Assembly (NCBI RefSeq): GCF_001279585.1
Contig: NZ_LGEC01000090.1
Coordinates: 1-41,041 of the forward strand
DNA: 41,041 nt
Source of the DNA: Nocardiopsis sp. NRRL B-16309
GTDB taxonomy: Bacteria; Actinomycetota; Actinomycetes; Streptosporangiales; Streptosporangiaceae
Direction: 5' to 3'
Shown: positions 38,865 to 41,041 of the stretch, piece after piece
How the letters are laid out: each line of letters starts with the position of its first letter
Numbering within the stretch: the first letter of the stretch is position 1
The notes under the pieces: model-generated
The model's database searches: none
What the model saw: only the letters and a program-made list of their open reading frames with translations
Told to the model about the DNA's origin: nothing
Program-made: the position numbers and the translations under genes

Positions 38865-40500
38865 GTGGCGGTCGCCCTCCGGGGCGACCGAGGATCGCAA
38901 CATCGGTTGCTCCAAGCGGGCATGTAGACGGGGGCAGCGTGGCGGTCGCCCTCCGGGGCGACCGAGGATCGCAACACCCTCCCTGATGTGGGCGGGTTGG
39001 GGCACATGATCGTGGCGGTCGCCCTCCGGGGCGACCGAGGATCGCAACCCCTTTCTGGGGGTGGTGGCCCGCCCGGTCCCTGGAAGTGGCGGTCGCCCTC
39101 CGGGGCGACCGAGGATCGCAACGTCACGGGTCGCGCCCGAAAGCTGGCGTTTGCGGCGTGGCGGTCGCCCTCCGGGGCGACCGAGGATCGCAACGCGAGC
39201 TTCTTCAACCCGCGGCTGATCTTCGACACCGTGGCGGTCGCCCTCCGGGGCGACCGAGGATCGCAACTCCCTCAAGGCCGGCCAGGACGCCATGGTCCCC
39301 GAGTGGCGGTCGCCCTCCGGGGCGACCGAGGATCGCAACGGTTTGTGCACCGCCGTTGTGCAGCCGGTGTCAGGCGTGGCGGTCGCCCTCCGGGGCGACC
39401 GAGGATCGCAACGCCCTCGCTCTGGTCAACGAAGGCCTGGAGGAAGGCGTGGCGGTCGCCCTCCGGGGCGACCGAGGATCGCAACGAGGACACCCGGTTG
39501 GGGCTGATGGCCGCGGAGACGGTGGCGGTCGCCCTCCGGGGCGACCGAGGATCGCAACCGCCTCCGAGCTTGCGCGCCAGCCAGTCCCACTCGGGTGGCG
39601 GTCGCCCTCCGGGGCGACCGAGGATCGCAACACCACACACGTCGCACACAGCGATCCCCGTGAGCAAGTGGCGGTCGCCCTCCGGGGCGACCGAGGATCG
39701 CAACAGCTCAGGGAGACGAGTGGGGCCACGTCGTCGGTGGGTGGCGGTCGCCCTCCGGGGCGACCGAGGATCGCAACGCCAGGATGCAAATGCCTCAGTC
39801 GTGGGGCGAAGCAAGTGGCGGTCGCCCTCCGGGGCGACCGAGGATCGCAACGACCAAGACGTGGGCCAGTCCGCGGAAGCCGTCGGCGTGGCGGTCGCCC
39901 TCCGGGGCGACCGAGGATCGCAACGCCGGTATCCCCTACCGCATGGTCGTCGGCATCCGCGTGGCGGTCGCCCTCCGGGGCGACCGAGGATCGCAACGCC
40001 CTGTCGGCCCTGGGTCTCGCGTGCGTGCTCCGCGTGGCGGTCGCCCTCCGGGGCGACCGAGGATCGCAACCGAGTGACCACCACCACGGCCATGAGTCGC
40101 CGCGAGTGGCGGTTGCCCTCCGGGGCGACCGAGGATCGCAACGACGCAGGGTCTCGGAGCTCACCCATGGCGCACCTGTGGCGGTCGCCCTCCGGGGCGA
40201 CCGAGGATCGCAACCCCTCGCGCAGGATCAGCTCTGTCCGGGCCACCTGGGTGGCGGTCGCCCTCCGGGCCGACCGAGGATCGCAACAAGCAGATCGTCG
40301 CCGGGATCGTGGAGTACGACGGGTGGCGGTCGCTCTTCGGGGCGACCGAGGATCGCAACGTCCAGCGTGCCCTGCGCGGCGACGGAGCGGAGGGTGGCGG
40401 TCGTTCTTCGGGGCGGCCGAGGATCGCAACGATCTGGGACATCAGGGCCATCATGCCTCCACAACGTGGCGGTCGCTTTCCGGAGTGACCGAGGCATAAC
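38865..40500 (+). CRISPR. CRISPR array 2, 23 repeats
   Basis: 37-bp repeats starting GTGGCGGTCGCCCTCC and ending GACCGAGGATCGCAAC. They begin at 38865, 38939, 39012, 39086, 39158, 39231, 39303, 39376, 39449, 39522, 39595, 39668, 39741, 39815, 39888, 39961, 40034, 40106, 40178, 40251, 40323, 40394 and 40466. Spacers are 34-37 bp. The stem CGGTCGCCC/GGGCGACCG is perfect. Right-hand copies degenerate: 40106 (GGTTGCCC), 40251 (GGGCCGACC), 40323 (CTCTTC), 40394 (TTCTTC and the array-1 form GGCCG) and 40466, only 35 bp with an altered end. The leader is therefore at the left, next to cas2. Confidence 0.97.
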
Positions 40501-40529
40501 GCGTACGAGCTTGGCCATTGAGCGCCGCT

Positions 40530-40567
40530 GTGCCGACAGGCCCGGACGTGACCGTGAGGATCGAGAC
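40530..40567 (+). repeat. Possible decayed CRISPR repeat beyond array 2
   Basis: GTGCCG at 40530 and TGACCGTGAGGATCGAGAC ending at 40567 match the start and end of the repeat with several changes over 38 bp, 29 bp past the last recognised copy. This may be an older, eroded array end. Confidence 0.3.
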
Positions 40568-40617
40568 CTGATGCGGGAGCCGCAGAGGCTACCTGGTCGA
40601 TACCCGCGTCCACTAAG

Positions 40618-41041
40618 AGCTCATCTCATTTGGATTCTCGGTAACCTGGCCGCGTGTCGATGGTTGAACGCCTTGTGCCGGATGAGCTGTGGGACCTGTT
40701 CCAGCGAGTGGTGCCCGAGGCGCCCACGCGTCACCAGGCCGGCGGGCGGCGCAGACACGGGGACCGCGAGGTGCTGGCCGCGATCATCTTCGTCGCGACC
40801 AGCGGTTGCACCTGGGCGCAGCTCCCGCCGGTGTTCGGCCCGTCCGGGCCCACCGCTCACCGGCGCTTCACCGAGTGGACCCGGGCGAGGGTGTGGGCCA
40901 AGCTGCACCGGCTGGTGCTGGACGAACTCGGTTCCCGCGGCAAGGTGGACTGGTCGCGGTGCGCGATCGACTCGGTCAACATGCGTGCCCTCAAAGGGGG
41001 GAGCTGACGGGTCCGAATCCTGTCGACCGGGGCAAGAAGGG
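40618..41041 (+). mobile_element. IS5-family insertion sequence, left part (continues past the window)
   Basis: The element consists of a left end near 40618-40640 (GAGCTCATCTCATTTGG is a candidate terminal repeat), orfA (40654-41007), and the first codons of orfB in the -1 frame (GELTGPNPVDRGKKG) at the window edge. The right terminal repeat is outside the window, so the left boundary is an estimate. It lies about 120 bp beyond the last repeat of array 2. Confidence 0.7.
40654..41007 (+). CDS. IS5-family transposase, OrfA
   Basis: 117 residues from a GTG at 40654. LVPDELWDLFQRVVPEAP is the DUF4096 N-terminal domain of IS5-family transposases. WAQLPPVFGPSGPTAHRRF and VDWSRCAIDSVNMRALKGG (first catalytic Asp region) follow. 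The frame closes at TGA right after AAAGGGGGG (40993-41001). The homologous sequence resumes in the -1 frame, so full-length transposase is probably made by -1 ribosomal slippage on this run, as in other IS427-group elements. The same family left a fragment at 25509-25670. Confidence 0.88.
   Translation: MSMVERLVPDELWDLFQRVVPEAPTRHQAGGRRRHGDREVLAAIIFVATSGCTWAQLPPVFGPSGPTAHRRFTEWTRARVWAKLHRLVLDELGSRGKVDWSRCAIDSVNMRALKGGS

Noticed and set aside
38988..40499. Long open frame of 503 codons across CRISPR array 2, and similar frames across array 1
   Set aside because: They arise because two repeat-spacer units of ~73 bp lack stops in GC-rich DNA. The translation is only the repeated repeat sequence, with no ribosome binding site.
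41010..41041. tRNA-like TCGAATCC stretch at the window end
   Set aside because: It is the start of orfB of the IS5-family transposase (ELTGPNPVDRG in the -1 frame); no cloverleaf is possible in the available sequence.

Overview
The window is GC-rich DNA with codon use strongly biased to G/C at third positions, GTG and TTG starts, and gene families typical of actinomycetes (LacI/TetR/GntR/LysR/AraC regulators, a DUF2637 protein, CocE-type hydrolase, three-component P450). A filamentous actinomycete such as a Nocardiopsis relative is plausible, but the genus is inference. No rRNA or tRNA was recognised.

Positions 1-28,000 form an accessory catabolic region, where small regulated enzyme modules are separated by decayed genes and transposase scars. 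In order: the end of a sugar-uptake/glucosidase operon that appears to have lost its transporter (1-450) beside its LacI regulator (669-1697); a degraded stretch with thioredoxin and IS3 fragments and a SnoaL-like protein (1.7-4.4 kb); an aldehyde dehydrogenase convergent with an AraC regulator (4.4-6.9 kb); a MarR remnant; a GntR regulator with a CynX-type MFS transporter (7.6-9.5 kb); an amidase (9.8-11.3 kb); group II intron and MHS-transporter remnants; a LysR regulator divergent from a ferredoxin, ferredoxin reductase and P450 set (11.7-15.6 kb); a TetR gene and a minus-strand operon of CocE hydrolase, acyl-CoA ligase, crotonase and SDR dehydrogenase with three 4-bp gene overlaps (15.8-22.0 kb); two further hydrolases with a divergent LacI regulator and paired operators (22.2-25.5 kb); and a TetR/carboxylesterase divergent pair with two matching operators (26.0-28.0 kb). 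The shared theme is hydrolysis of esters and amides, then oxidation of the released alcohols, aldehydes or acids. The actual substrates cannot be read from the sequence.

Positions 28,040-29,463 hold the remains of a conjugative element: a frameshifted VirB4-type ATPase, a cluster of inverted TGGGAGACG motifs, and an intact DUF2637 membrane protein with a C-terminal helix-turn-helix-like tail.

Positions 29,646-40,500 are a complete type I-C CRISPR-Cas locus: cas3-cas5c-cas8c-cas7c-cas4-cas1-cas2, with a probable internally translated cas11c inside cas8c. The operon lies between two arrays in the same orientation (16 and 23 repeats). The arrays have recognisably homologous leaders and a 37-bp repeat that differs at one stem position, pairing as U-A in one array and as a G-U wobble in the other. 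At least one spacer reads as part of a large serine integrase. The window ends in the 5' part of an IS5-family element just past the distal end of array 2.
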